Below are positions 37,576 to 46,612 of a stretch of DNA of 64,000 nt, one piece after another. Numbering within the stretch: position 1 is the stretch's first letter; every line of letters starts with the position of its first letter. Source of the DNA: DATBJG01 sp963790545 (GTDB lineage: Bacteria > Acidobacteriota > Vicinamibacteria > Vicinamibacterales > JAMQPK01); assembly GCA_963790545.1 (NCBI GenBank), contig CAWBPA010000006.1, forward strand, positions 62,001-126,000. The letters are read 5' to 3'. The translations under genes and the position numbers were made by a program. Under the pieces are notes generated by a model. The model had not been told where the DNA came from and did no database searches. It saw nothing but the letters and a program-made list of their open reading frames with translations.

Positions 37576-37866
37576 ATGGTGTTCACCAAACGGCTGCGCG
37601 AAGGCATACGGCGCGGTCGGATCCGATGCACCGTCCGCATCTGGACGCGACCCCACGTCAAAGTCGGTGGGCACTACAGTATGGACGATGGGCAAATCGT
37701 CGTGGATTCGATTGTGCCCATTCGACTGAGGGACATTACTCACGATCTGGCGCGCGAATCGGGTTTCACAAATGTGAAGGATCTCCTCCAGATTGCCAAG
37801 CACGGCCGCGGCCAGAACGTCTACTTGATCCGATTCCACTACCTGCCTCCCGGCGCATGGGCCTGA
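37576..37866 (+). CDS. Small protein of possible ASCH/PUA-like fold
   Basis: 96 residues, start ATG three bases after the previous stop. Sequence VFTKRLREGIRRGRIRCTVRIWTRPHVKVGGHYSMDDGQ resembles ASCH-like domains with a K-x-R pattern, but I do not recognise it firmly. The end is RGQNVYLIRFHYLPPGAWA. Cytoplasmic. RNA binding is possible by fold only. The DinB gene starts 1 base after its stop. Confidence 0.55.
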   Translation: MVFTKRLREGIRRGRIRCTVRIWTRPHVKVGGHYSMDDGQIVVDSIVPIRLRDITHDLARESGFTNVKDLLQIAKHGRGQNVYLIRFHYLPPGAWA

Positions 37867-37867
37867 C

Positions 37868-38413
37868 ATGGATTCGAACGCCCTCGGCTCACTGTTTCTC
37901 GAACGCGCGCGCGACTATCTGGCTACGGAGTACCGCACGAAGCTTCGGTGCGCGGTCGAGGCGCTCCCGCCTGAGACGTTCTGGCAGCGTCCGAACCCCT
38001 CGTCAAACAGTGTCGGCAACCTGCTGCTTCATCTGATCGGCAGCAGCCAACAGTGGATCGTCAGCGGCGTGGGCGGCGTACCCGACACACGGAATCGCGC
38101 CGCGGAATTTGCGGCCCAGGGTGGTGCGTCTGCCGGAGAGCTCATGACCGAGCTCGAGCGCACGCTGGTGGAAATCGATCGGGTTCTGAGCACGCTGACA
38201 CCCGACAACCTGCTGGAACGGCGCATCATCCAGGGCAGGGACGTCACGGTGTTCGAGGCAGTGCTCAGCGTTGTCCAGCACTTCTCACATCACGTGGGAC
38301 AGGTTATCTGGATTGCCAAACTCCATGCGCCGGGCTTGATTCAATTTGTCGAAGATGCAGATGGACTGGCGCGCCCACTGTGGCGAAGCATGATCCGCCC
38401 GCCGGCTATCTAA
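37868..38413 (+). CDS. DinB-family (DUF1572/DfsB-like) protein
   Basis: 181 residues. Four-helix bundle of DinB type with the conserved metal-ligand candidates: NLLLHLIGSSQQW (His), and SVVQHFSHHVGQVIWI (two His). Such proteins include thiol-dependent transferases and unknown enzymes. Starts ATG at 37868, right after the ASCH-like gene, suggesting operon 37111-38413. Followed by a REP-like palindrome. Confidence 0.88.
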   Translation: MDSNALGSLFLERARDYLATEYRTKLRCAVEALPPETFWQRPNPSSNSVGNLLLHLIGSSQQWIVSGVGGVPDTRNRAAEFAAQGGASAGELMTELERTLVEIDRVLSTLTPDNLLERRIIQGRDVTVFEAVLSVVQHFSHHVGQVIWIAKLHAPGLIQFVEDADGLARPLWRSMIRPPAI

Positions 38414-38418
38414 ACTCA

Positions 38419-38440
38419 CGCGGACGCTAAAGCGTCCGCG
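38419..38440. repeat. REP-like palindrome (10-bp arms, 2-base loop)
   Basis: CGCGGACGCT-AA-AGCGTCCGCG then CTAC, six bases past the DinB stop and 24 before the MFS stop (convergent genes). Same pattern as 21114. Confidence 0.8.
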
Positions 38441-38464
38441 CTACACCGTGCTGAGCCTATTGAC

Positions 38465-39988
38465 TTACTCGGGCACCGTGACGGGTTCGTCTTCCGGTTC
38501 GAGATTGGTCATTTCTGCCGCAATCAAGCGCTCGCCTGCCGCTGCCTGGACTCCGTGCGAAAAATCCACGTGGGGAAGAAAGAGCGCGGCAATGAGCCCC
38601 AGGGCGCAGACCACTGCGCCAGCGACAAACACGTTGTGCAGCGCGGCCGCAAACTGAGCGCGTGCGGCAGTGGACAAGAGCAGAGCACTCGAAGCCGCAA
38701 CGCCATCGCGACCGCCAGGAAGTGCCAGACCCGCCACGCCGCGGGCCAGCAACGCCCCCATGACAGACACACCGACCGCGGCTCCGACGCTGCGCGAAAA
38801 CTGATTGAGCGAGGTGGCAATGCCCAGCCGCGATCGATCGACACCGTGCTGGACGGCCAGCAGCAACGACAGCATCTGGAGACCCATGCCGGCGCCAGTG
38901 ATGAAGCACGAGGTGAAGAGCACCCATCGCTCCGACTCCGGGCCGAGCACCAGCAGGCCTCCAAAGCCGACCGTCATGAGCACGCCGCCCGTAATGGCCA
39001 CGACCCGGTATCCCAGTCGCACCGTCGCACGGGCGCTGATCACCGACATGAGGACCCATCCCAGGAACAGCGGCGTCAGCACCTGTCCCGCCTGCGTCGC
39101 GCTTCCAGCCATGACGATCTGAACGTAGAGCGGAATGAACGCAATCGCGCCAAAGAGCGCGAATCCAACCAGAAACACGACCACGAGCGAACGCGCCATC
39201 ACCGGGTGGCGAATCAGATCAATCGGGAGGATTGGCTCAGCCGCCCGTCGCTCGACCATGACGAACCAGACGAGCAGCACAACCGTCAGGACGCCCCACA
39301 CCATCGTCGGGCCCGTGTCGTTTCCGAGAGCAAGGAGCAGTGTGCTCACACCAACAAACAACAGGGTCGCACCGGGCCAGTCCACGCGAACGGGCTTCAC
39401 ACCGCGCGATGCCGGGTAGGCGAGCGCGATCACACCCAGGCAGACCAGGCTGAATGGCACGTTGAGATAAAAAACCCACCGCCACGAAATCGCGTCAGTG
39501 ATGTACCCGCCGACGAGCGGGCCGGCAATGGACGCCACACCCCACACGCCGCTGAAGAGCGCCTGGGTTCTGGCGCGCTCGGCGAGCGCGTACAACTCGC
39601 CGATGATCGTCATGCTGAGCGGGATGATGGCGCCAGCGCCCAGCCCCTGGAGCGCGCGCGCGACAATCAACCCCGTCATGTTCGTGGCCGCACCCGACAT
39701 GATCGAGCCGACCAGAAACACAGCCACGCCAATCAAGTACATCCGGCGTCTGCCGTATAAGTCGGAAAGCCGTCCCCAGATGGGCACCGACGCGGTGGAC
39801 GTGAGCAGGTAGGCCGAAAACACCCAGCTGTAATGCGCCAGTCCGCCCAGCGTGGCAATCACGGTCGGCATGGCAGTGCTGACCACCGTGGCCTCGAGGG
39901 CACCAAGGCTCATCCCAAGCAGCAATCCGACTGTGATCCAACGGCGTCGGGGAAGACTGATTGGCAGCGAACTCTGCGGGGCTGACAT
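38465..39988 (-). CDS. MFS drug exporter, DHA2 (EmrB/QacA) family
   Basis: 507 residues and about 14 hydrophobic segments. Motif A GRLSDLYGRRRMYLIG follows TM2, motif C GVWGVASIAGPLVGGYITD lies in TM5, and WRWVFYLNVPF closes it, all typical of 14-TM proton-linked multidrug exporters. ATG at 39988 is proposed since MSAPQSSLPISLPRRRWITV... matches; 40018 is in frame too. AAAGG directly abuts the ATG, so the ribosome site is poor. Substrates unknown. Separated from serS by 44 bases. Confidence 0.9.
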   Translation of the reverse strand: MSAPQSSLPISLPRRRWITVGLLLGMSLGALEATVVSTAMPTVIATLGGLAHYSWVFSAYLLTSTASVPIWGRLSDLYGRRRMYLIGVAVFLVGSIMSGAATNMTGLIVARALQGLGAGAIIPLSMTIIGELYALAERARTQALFSGVWGVASIAGPLVGGYITDAISWRWVFYLNVPFSLVCLGVIALAYPASRGVKPVRVDWPGATLLFVGVSTLLLALGNDTGPTMVWGVLTVVLLVWFVMVERRAAEPILPIDLIRHPVMARSLVVVFLVGFALFGAIAFIPLYVQIVMAGSATQAGQVLTPLFLGWVLMSVISARATVRLGYRVVAITGGVLMTVGFGGLLVLGPESERWVLFTSCFITGAGMGLQMLSLLLAVQHGVDRSRLGIATSLNQFSRSVGAAVGVSVMGALLARGVAGLALPGGRDGVAASSALLLSTAARAQFAAALHNVFVAGAVVCALGLIAALFLPHVDFSHGVQAAAGERLIAAEMTNLEPEDEPVTVPE

Positions 39989-40032
39989 CCTTTCAGCGTA
40001 CCACGGTCGTGGTTTCAACAGCTTCTCGACTT

Positions 40033-41319
40033 TTACGGACGCTCAATCACATCCAGTCCCCGGGTGTAAGGCCGCAGCGCCTCCGGGATGACGACCGATC
40101 CATCGCGCTGCTGATAGTTTTCGAGAATCGCAATCAGCGTGCGGCCGACAGCCAGGCCCGACCCATTGAGCGTGTGAACGAATTCGGCCTTGCCGGTGCC
40201 GGCCGTCCGGAACTTGATGCTGGCGCGTCGCGCCTGAAAGGCTTCCGTATTGCTGCACGATGAAATCTCGCGATAGGTCTGTTGGCTCGGCAGCCAGACC
40301 TCGATATCGTAGGTCTTTGCCGACGCAAACCCCATGTCGCCCGTACACAGCAGGATTGTGCGGTAGGGCAAGTCCAATCGCTTCAGCACCTCTTCGGCAT
40401 TGAACGTCAGCTTTTCCAGCTCGTCGTATGATGTCTCGGGGGTTGTGAGCTTGACGAGCTCGACTTTGTCGAACTGGTGCTGACGGATGAGGCCTCGCAC
40501 GTCGGCGCCGTGTGAACCGGCCTCACTCCTGAAGCAGGGCGTGTATGCCGTGTAAAGAATCGGCAGCCGACCAGCCTCGAGGATCTCGCCGCGATGGAGG
40601 TTCGTGAGCGGCACCTCGGCAGTTGGAACCAGATAGAGATCCCACTCGCCGGCAATCTTGAACAGGTCCGCCTCGAACTTGGGAAGGTTGCCCGTGCCGG
40701 TAAGCGAGGCCGCATTCACCATGAACGGCGGTTCGACCTCGACATATCCATGTTCACGCGTATGCAGGTCGAGCATGAATTCAATCAACGCCCTCGCCAA
40801 CCGCGCGCCGCCACCCATCAGCACCGCGAAGCGCGCTCCGGAAATCTTCGTGGCCCTCTCGAAATCGATGACACCCAGAGCCGGACCCAGATCCCAGTGC
40901 GCCTGGGGTTCGAAGTCGAACGTACGCGGCGTGCCGTGCCGGCGCACCTCGACGTTGTCGGCTGAGGTCTTCCCCACCGGCACGCTCGCATGCGGCAGGT
41001 TCGGCAGCGTCAATAGGAGCTGTGCGCGCTGCGCCTCAACCTGGTCGAGCTCGATCGAGAGCTGTTTGATCTTCTGCGCACGCGCACGGTTGGCCTCGAA
41101 GATGGGGGAGGCGTCTTTCCCCTGTCGCTTCGCGCGAGCGACCTCATCACCGGCCGTGTTCTGATCCCGTTTCAACCCCTCAGTTTCCGGGATCAGCCGT
41201 CGTCGCCGGGCCTCCAGGACGGCCAGCGCTTCGAGTTCCTTGTCGGCGTCTAGTCCGCGATTTCGAAGGCCGGCGCGGACCTCCTCGGGATGCTCACGGA
41301 CGAAGTTCGGATCCAGCAT
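40033..41319 (-). CDS. serS: Seryl-tRNA synthetase
   Basis: 428 residues. Charges tRNA-Ser with serine; class II enzyme of the cytoplasm. N-terminal coiled-coil arm (about residues 30-100, which contacts the long variable arm of tRNA-Ser), then motif 2 FRSEAGSHGADVRGLIRQHQF and motif 3 GRTLIAILENYQQRDGSVVIPEALRPY near the C-terminus. Start ATG at 41319. The tRNA-Ser of this window lies at 34602. serS and galU are divergent, sharing the 79 bases between 41320 and 41398. Confidence 0.95.
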   Translation of the reverse strand: MLDPNFVREHPEEVRAGLRNRGLDADKELEALAVLEARRRRLIPETEGLKRDQNTAGDEVARAKRQGKDASPIFEANRARAQKIKQLSIELDQVEAQRAQLLLTLPNLPHASVPVGKTSADNVEVRRHGTPRTFDFEPQAHWDLGPALGVIDFERATKISGARFAVLMGGGARLARALIEFMLDLHTREHGYVEVEPPFMVNAASLTGTGNLPKFEADLFKIAGEWDLYLVPTAEVPLTNLHRGEILEAGRLPILYTAYTPCFRSEAGSHGADVRGLIRQHQFDKVELVKLTTPETSYDELEKLTFNAEEVLKRLDLPYRTILLCTGDMGFASAKTYDIEVWLPSQQTYREISSCSNTEAFQARRASIKFRTAGTGKAEFVHTLNGSGLAVGRTLIAILENYQQRDGSVVIPEALRPYTRGLDVIERP

Positions 41320-41398
41320 GACCGGAAATCATATATCCTTGCTCAACTTCAGAGGCCTCCCCAGCCCCCGGGAGTGGCCTCGATTCCAGGGGACACGC

Positions 41399-42310
41399 GT
41401 GGCATCTGTTCGAAAGGCTGTTTTTCCGGCGGCCGGCCTCGGGACCCGATTTCTGCCTGCAACCAAAGCGCAGCCGAAAGAAATGCTGCCGCTCGTCGAC
41501 AAACCCATCATTCAGTACGGGGTCGAAGAGGCGGTGCGATCGGGCGTCCACAACATCATTCTCGTCACAGGGCGTGGCAAGAACGCCATCGAGGACCACT
41601 TCGACGTCGCCATCGAGCTCGAAACGTTCCTCGAAAGCCGCGGCAAGCTCGACCTGCTGGACCAGATTCGAAAGATCTCCAACCTCATTAATTTTGCGTA
41701 CGTCAGACAAGGCGAGCCGCTTGGTCTGGGCCATGCAGTGCTGGTGACGCGCGAGCTGGTTGGCAACGAGCCGTTTGCCGTCATTCTGGCCGACGATGTC
41801 ATCGACGCAGACCCGCCGGCACTACGACAGATGATTGACGTGTTCGAACAGGTGGACGGTCCAGTGCTCGCGGTCGAGCGCGTCCCGATGGAACAGGTTT
41901 CGAGCTATGGCGTGGTTGCCATTGACGAGGTAGACGGGCTTCCGGAGGGTGTGTGCCGCGTCAAAGATCTCGTCGAGAAGCCGCCTCAGGCCGAGGCCCC
42001 ATCGAATCTGGCCATCATCGGCCGCTACATTCTCACACCCGACGTCTTTCCCGCGCTGCAGGCGACCGCCAGCGACCGGACTGGGGAGATCCAGCTGACG
42101 AATGGTCTTCGGCGCCTGCTCCGCGACCGGCCCATCTACACCTGCGAGGTCAAGGGCATTCGCCACGACACAGGGAACAAACTCGGATACCTGCGTGCGG
42201 TCGTCCACTTCGCCCTTCGTCGGCCAGATTTGGCCGACGCCTTCTCGCAGTATTTGCAATCCATCGATCTCGGCGCACGCTACCCTTCGACGGGCTCAGG
42301 GTCGTCCTGA
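41399..42310 (+). CDS. galU: UTP-glucose-1-phosphate uridylyltransferase
   Basis: 303 residues. Makes UDP-glucose from UTP and glucose 1-phosphate for glycan and exopolysaccharide synthesis. Signature FPAAGLGTRFLPATKAQPKEML, PLVDKPIIQYGVEEAV, ILVTGRGKNAIEDHF and VILADDVIDAD are complete. Start GTG 41399 (GGGGAC upstream). The last residues YPSTGSGSS and the stop codon come from a palindromic repeat at 42284-42323, so the natural C-terminus was replaced or extended by it. Confidence 0.93.
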   Translation: MASVRKAVFPAAGLGTRFLPATKAQPKEMLPLVDKPIIQYGVEEAVRSGVHNIILVTGRGKNAIEDHFDVAIELETFLESRGKLDLLDQIRKISNLINFAYVRQGEPLGLGHAVLVTRELVGNEPFAVILADDVIDADPPALRQMIDVFEQVDGPVLAVERVPMEQVSSYGVVAIDEVDGLPEGVCRVKDLVEKPPQAEAPSNLAIIGRYILTPDVFPALQATASDRTGEIQLTNGLRRLLRDRPIYTCEVKGIRHDTGNKLGYLRAVVHFALRRPDLADAFSQYLQSIDLGARYPSTGSGSS

Positions 42311-42323
42311 GCGCAGTCGAAGG
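42284..42323. repeat. Palindromic repeat CCTTCGAC-(n)-GTCGAAGG
   Basis: Arms CCTTCGACGGGCTCAGG and CCTGAGCGCAGTCGAAGG around a GTCGT loop, with three mismatched bases in the middle. It differs from the GCGGAC family and resembles the CTTCGACAAGCTCAGG type repeat widespread in bacteria. It overlaps the galU 3' end. Confidence 0.8.
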
Positions 42324-42427
42324 ACGACGGCAGCGCATGGGGGTGGGGGCCCCATGCGGATCAATAAATGCGGGGCCCTCTTCCGCCGCGGTGGCGAAAG
42401 AGGGCAACGGTGTGGGATTAAGAAGGA

Positions 42428-42793
42428 TTAAGAATCCGACGATGAGGAGCCCTTCGACGTGGTCGCCGGGCTGGATGAAGAAGGACTTTCCGAGGTAGGA
42501 GAGCTTTTGTCGCGATCGGTCGAACCTGCGGACTTGGCCCCGCTCTCCGCACTCTTGTCTTTCGTTTCAGGGCTCTTGTCCGTACTCTTGTCACCCGTGT
42601 CCGCGTTCTGTCCCTTCCGCGCGTAATCCGTTATGTACCATCCGGATCCTTTGAACTGAAAGGCCGGGTTTGACATTAGCTTTCGGACCGGCCCGCCACA
42701 CGTGGGGCACTTCTCTACCGGTGGATCCGAGAAACTTTGAATTTGCTCGAAGCGCTGACCGCAGGCGTCGCATTCATACTCGTATAGGGGCAT
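42428..42793 (-). CDS. FmdB-family zinc-ribbon protein
   Basis: 121 residues. MPLYEYECDACGQRFEQIQS...PVEKCPTCGGPVRKLMSNPAFQFKGSGWY holds the zinc ribbon C-x-x-C (residues 8-11) and C-x-x-C (29-32). After residue 60 a long Ser/Lys/Asp-rich, probably disordered tail follows. FmdB proteins are putative regulators. ATG 42793 has GAGG 3 bases ahead. Its 5' end overlaps the DUF885 gene's open frame by 79 bases. Confidence 0.9.
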   Translation of the reverse strand: MPLYEYECDACGQRFEQIQSFSDPPVEKCPTCGGPVRKLMSNPAFQFKGSGWYITDYARKGQNADTGDKSTDKSPETKDKSAESGAKSAGSTDRDKSSPTSESPSSSSPATTSKGSSSSDS

Positions 42794-44535
42794 GAGCCTC
42801 GTCTATTCAACCCCCCACGATACCTGATCTCTTCTTGCTCAGTCAAACGCGTCGGCACGCTAAAGCGTGCGCAATAGTCAATCAAGTCGTCCACCTGATG
42901 CTCGCCCAGCATCAATCGCCGATGAACCGGGAAGGTCGCCGTGCCGTTGCGTAGCAGCGCGTCATGGAACTCGCGAAGAGAAAACTTCTTGCCCATCTGC
43001 TCCTGATAGTCGCGGCGCAGCTTCAAAAGCATGAGCTTTCCGACAGAGTAGACCAGGTAGGTCGGATCGAACGTGCCGCGTTCTGCCTCGCGCCGCGCGC
43101 CGCCCTCTTCCATGAAGCTCTCATCCCGGAAGATCCGCACGCCTTGCTCCACCGACATGTCTTCGGCATGCAAGCGGATGGCAACGACAAATCGTGCGAG
43201 ACGAATCAGCGCCTCGGCAAGCTGCCCGAGGCGAAGCGTCTGATCCTCGCGCCGGAATCCGGCTTCGAGCATCATCTGCTCGCAGTAGTGGGCCCATCCC
43301 TCGACGAACGACGCCGGCGAGAAAAGGATCGACTTGCGAGCCTTGGACTCCACCTGCCGCAAGTGCTGATAGTGCAGGAAATGTCCCGGGTAAACCTCGT
43401 GGATTGAGATGGCCCAGAGCGTTGGGTAGTTGAAGTCGCGAAGGTGTTCCTCCTGCCGCTCGGCCGACCACGACGGATCGATGTCTGTCAGGTAGTAGTA
43501 CGCCTGCGTCGGCTTCCCTTCGAAGGGGCCGGGTGTCCACATACTGGCAAACGACCACCGATAGAAATCGGGCGTCCGGGCGACGATGACCGGTTCGGCG
43601 GCAGGCCGGCTGATGACGGCATGGCGATCCAGAAACGTCATCAGATCGTCGAGTTGCGCCTGCGCCGTCGGGACCAGCTCGCCAGGCGCCGGATGTTGTG
43701 CTTTCGCCTTTCGCCATGCCTCGATGGGATCGCCGCCATTCAGTCGTCCCGCGACGCGCTTGAACTCCTCCTGGGTGCTCTTCAGCTCGCGCATCGCAAT
43801 GGCCAGCAGCTTGTCGGAGTCGAGCGACACCCCTTCGTCCAACCTGAGTTTTCGCTCGAACACTTTGCGGCCGAGCCGGAACGAGCCTCGGGCCCGCGGC
43901 GCCAGATCGCGTTCGAGGTACTCGATGTAGCTGCCAATCGCCTGCCCCGCTTCGGTCGAGGCGTCCGCCAGGTCACCGAGCAGATGCAGATCATCAATTG
44001 ACGAGAACGCCTTCGGCAAATCCGACTCGATGAACTTCAGCGCGCCGCGAAACGTCTCGAGACCAACCTTGACGAAAATGCCGGGCGGATCCTTGATGTT
44101 GTCACGGGCGGCCTGGACCAGCCTTGGTGCCTGGCGAAGTTTGGACAACACGCGACGCGCGCGCTCGGTTGCAGGCGCGTAAGTAAAGATGGCCTGGCCC
44201 GCAAGGCTGGACGCCAGGGTGTCCGCATAGACCTGCGGGTTGTTCTCCCAGGTCCGCGTCTCTTCCAGCTCGAACATCCGCCCTCGGATGTTGTCGGCCA
44301 TCATGGGCCGTTCAGCTTTTTCGGTCGGCGTCAGGCCGGCGGGATCAATTTCCTCGAGGCGCCTGAGAAACCCGGCCAGCGTTCGCGCCTGCGCTTCGAT
44401 GGCGCTGCGGCTGAAGTCTTCGAGCAGATCGTCATGCATGTGCACCCCATCGAGCGTAGCGCTGGTGGGATGCGTCTCGTACAAGTACCCGAGATAGTCA
44501 TCGACAAAGTGCGGAAACGGTTCGGATGATCGCAT
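42715..44535 (-). CDS. DUF885 protein (putative M3-like/carboxypeptidase-type hydrolase)
   Basis: 606 residues from ATG 44535 (TTG 44583 in frame). Conserved parts: DPSWSAERQEEHLRDFNYPTLWAISIHEVYPGHFLHYQHLRQ with a zinc-type HEVYPGH motif at about residues 390-396, and FVEGWAHYCEQMMLEAGF with the second metal Glu. This HExxH-like set supports a metallopeptidase. After LIDY the frame goes on through a REP-like palindrome (42855-42870) for some 50 more residues and into the FmdB start. Relatives end near LIDY, so a stop was probably lost there. Confidence 0.87.
   Translation of the reverse strand: MRSSEPFPHFVDDYLGYLYETHPTSATLDGVHMHDDLLEDFSRSAIEAQARTLAGFLRRLEEIDPAGLTPTEKAERPMMADNIRGRMFELEETRTWENNPQVYADTLASSLAGQAIFTYAPATERARRVLSKLRQAPRLVQAARDNIKDPPGIFVKVGLETFRGALKFIESDLPKAFSSIDDLHLLGDLADASTEAGQAIGSYIEYLERDLAPRARGSFRLGRKVFERKLRLDEGVSLDSDKLLAIAMRELKSTQEEFKRVAGRLNGGDPIEAWRKAKAQHPAPGELVPTAQAQLDDLMTFLDRHAVISRPAAEPVIVARTPDFYRWSFASMWTPGPFEGKPTQAYYYLTDIDPSWSAERQEEHLRDFNYPTLWAISIHEVYPGHFLHYQHLRQVESKARKSILFSPASFVEGWAHYCEQMMLEAGFRREDQTLRLGQLAEALIRLARFVVAIRLHAEDMSVEQGVRIFRDESFMEEGGARREAERGTFDPTYLVYSVGKLMLLKLRRDYQEQMGKKFSLREFHDALLRNGTATFPVHRRLMLGEHQVDDLIDYCARFSVPTRLTEQEEIRYRGGLNRRGSCPYTSMNATPAVSASSKFKVSRIHR
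42855..42870. repeat. REP-like palindrome (7-bp arms)
   Basis: GCACGCT-AA-AGCGTGC, lying within the read-through C-terminus of the DUF885 gene. Core word matches the palindrome at 394-415. Confidence 0.7.
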
Positions 44536-44939
44536 ACGGTTGGGCCCGGAGCCATTCGAAGGAAACGATCGCGCGCGCCCCAATGGTACATTACCTCTGG
44601 CGCGTCATAAACTTACGGTTCTTGACCGTTCTTGACCGAAATCTAAGGACCGCCTGAGAACGAGGGTTTTGGGCATCTGACCCTCGGGCCATGCCTCGCT
44701 GCGGAACCCGATTATCGGTACTCGAATCCACATTCAGTACAACCCCATATCTCGCACCTGGACAGACACGGGAGCGTTCGTCCTGTGTCTGGTTCGTCCT
44801 ACACCGAACGCAGCATTGTCAACGCGACCGCACGCCGTCCACACGATTTCGCCTGTAAAAACCGGGCGAAACCAAGTGAACCCACGCTAAACCTTGTGCG
44901 TTTGGGGAATGTACAATAACTTGGCTCCCGGGTCTTGGC
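44536..44939. other. Gene-free divergent spacer
   Basis: 404 bases between the DUF885 start and rsmI. It has a 10-base tandem word (GTTCTTGACC at 44618 and 44628) and must contain promoters for both sides. TACAAT near 44910-44916 could be a -10 box for rsmI, but no well-spaced -35 was found. No ORF with coding character. Confidence 0.5.
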
Positions 44940-45798
44940 ATGCCGCCCGCGCTCTACATCGTTTCCACCCCGATTGGAAATCTCGAAGACATTACGCTTC
45001 GCGCGCTGCGGATCCTGAAGGAAGTGGACCTGATTGCGGCGGAAGACACGCGTCATACTGCCGTCCTGCTCGATCGGTACGACATCCGGACTCCAACCAC
45101 GAGCTTTCACGAGCACAATGAGAAGGAAAAAACCCCCACGCTGCTGAAACGGCTGAAGGCGGGCGAAACCATCGCTCTCGTGTCCGACTCAGGCACGCCG
45201 GGCATTTCGGACCCCGGGTATCGCCTGGTCGGTGCCGCGAGGTCAGCCGGTATCCCGGTCGTGCCCGTGCCGGGCCCGAGCGCGGTTCTTGCCGCGCTCG
45301 TCAGTTCTGGTTTCCCCACCGACTCTTTCCTTTTTCTGGGATTTCCGCCGCGGAAGTCCCTGGCACGACGTGAATGGGCTGCGCAGTTGGCTCGAGAGAA
45401 TCGAACCGTCATTTTTTTCGAGTCACCCCACCGACTTCAGCAAACGCTTGAAGAGTTACACCAGTATTTGGTTGATAGACCTATAATGGTGGCCCGCGAG
45501 CTCACAAAACTACACGAAGAATTGGTCATAAGACCGATATCGGCCGTCTTGAAGTCTCCGTTGGGCGCCACGGGGCGAGTATGTGATCGTTGTTCCTCCC
45601 GGTAACCAGCAGGATTTGAGTCAGGAAACTCCATCAGATCAACTAATTGCGGACTACCTTAGAGAGTTGCCAGAAATTGGTCTTTCGACCAAACGAGACA
45701 GGATTCGTCGCGCCGCGGAGCATTTCCGGCTCCCGTTGCGAACGGTCTACGCAGCTCTCGAACGAGCGAAGAAACGGCGTATGGTGTCGGGAACTTGA
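44940..45798 (+). pseudogene. rsmI: 16S rRNA (cytidine-2'-O)-methyltransferase, with one frameshift
   Basis: Methylates C1402 of 16S rRNA using SAM. The tetrapyrrole-methylase-like fold is clear: ALYIVSTPIGNLEDITLRALRIL, IAAEDTRHTAVLLDRYDIRTPTTSFHEHNE, ALVSDSGTPGISDPGYRLV and IFFESPHRLQQTLEEL. Near 45570-45576 a +1 base (A) shifts the frame; corrected, LGARGEYVIVVPPGNQQ continues to a C-terminal helix-turn-helix part (DYLRELPEIGLSTKRDRIRRAA...) ending at 45798. The C-terminal domain of RsmI normally ends like this. About 285 residues. Essential-like conservation makes error likelier than decay. Confidence 0.88.
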
Positions 45799-45866
45799 CC
45801 CATGCCGCGCGAGTCTGTTACCTTAGCCCACTCGTCGCAATCAGAAACCGGGAATCTAGAGGCCTC

Positions 45867-46556
45867 ATGGCGAAGCAGCGGCGGGTCCGGCCCCGCCCGG
45901 CCCTCCCGAAAACGCGGAAAATGCCGGCCCGTCGGCGCGAACCCGCCCCAGGCTCCCTCCGGCAGGCATCGCGACAGCCGAGTCCAGCACCGGTCCAGCC
46001 TGCACCGCCTGTCGTCCGCACGACCTACATTGAGGCAGTTGCCCTGTACGAAAAAGGGCTCCAAGCACTTCAGGCTCACGAGTTTGGCCAGGCGGCCGAC
46101 ATTCTCCGTTCGGTGCTGGCAAACTATCCCGACGAGAAGGAGCTGCACGAGCGCGTCCAGCTCTATCTCAATATCTGCGACCGCCAGAATGGCCCGCAGC
46201 GGCAGGCAGCCCCAAGTAGCGTGCAGGAAAGGCTTTACGCCGCCACGCTTGCGCTCAATGCGGGCGAATACGCGCAGGCGCTCGGACACATTGGGGACGT
46301 GGTCAAGGACGAGCCTTTCAACGATCACGCACACTACATGCGAGCCGTGGTGCTTACGCTCCGCGGCGAGTTACCGGAGGCGGTCCCGAGCCTCCTCCGA
46401 GCAATCGAGCTCAATCCGGAGAATCGTGGCCTTGCTCGGCAGGACCCGGACCTCGAACCGCTTCGTCACGACGAGGGTCTTCGTCACATTCTTGACGCCG
46501 CTTTTAGTGCTCCCAGACAAGAGAGACGCCGCGGCCCTGCGCGCACGCGGCGGTAA
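45867..46556 (+). CDS. TPR-containing protein
   Basis: 229 residues from ATG 45867. A basic, proline-rich head (RRVRPRPALPKTRKMPARR...) is followed by tetratricopeptide-like helices: AVALYEKGLQALQAHEFGQAADILRSVLANYPD and ALNAGEYAQALGHIGDVVKDEPFN. No signal peptide, so cytoplasmic with possible nucleic-acid or protein binding through the head. The in-frame TTG 45795 lies upstream. Comes 68 bases after rsmI and 56 bases before glmU. Function unknown. Confidence 0.75.
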   Translation: MAKQRRVRPRPALPKTRKMPARRREPAPGSLRQASRQPSPAPVQPAPPVVRTTYIEAVALYEKGLQALQAHEFGQAADILRSVLANYPDEKELHERVQLYLNICDRQNGPQRQAAPSSVQERLYAATLALNAGEYAQALGHIGDVVKDEPFNDHAHYMRAVVLTLRGELPEAVPSLLRAIELNPENRGLARQDPDLEPLRHDEGLRHILDAAFSAPRQERRRGPARTRR

Positions 46557-46612
46557 CACCCGATACAACACGCAAGGGCGGACGACCAAGGGGTCTTCCC
46601 CTTCGTTTCTCG

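Noticed and set aside
38555..39760. 401-codon plus-strand frame over the MFS gene
   Set aside because: Antisense shadow; strongly biased Arg/His/Gln content and no family.
45583..45798. Separate small HTH regulator after rsmI
   Set aside because: It is the C-terminal part of RsmI displaced by a +1 shift.
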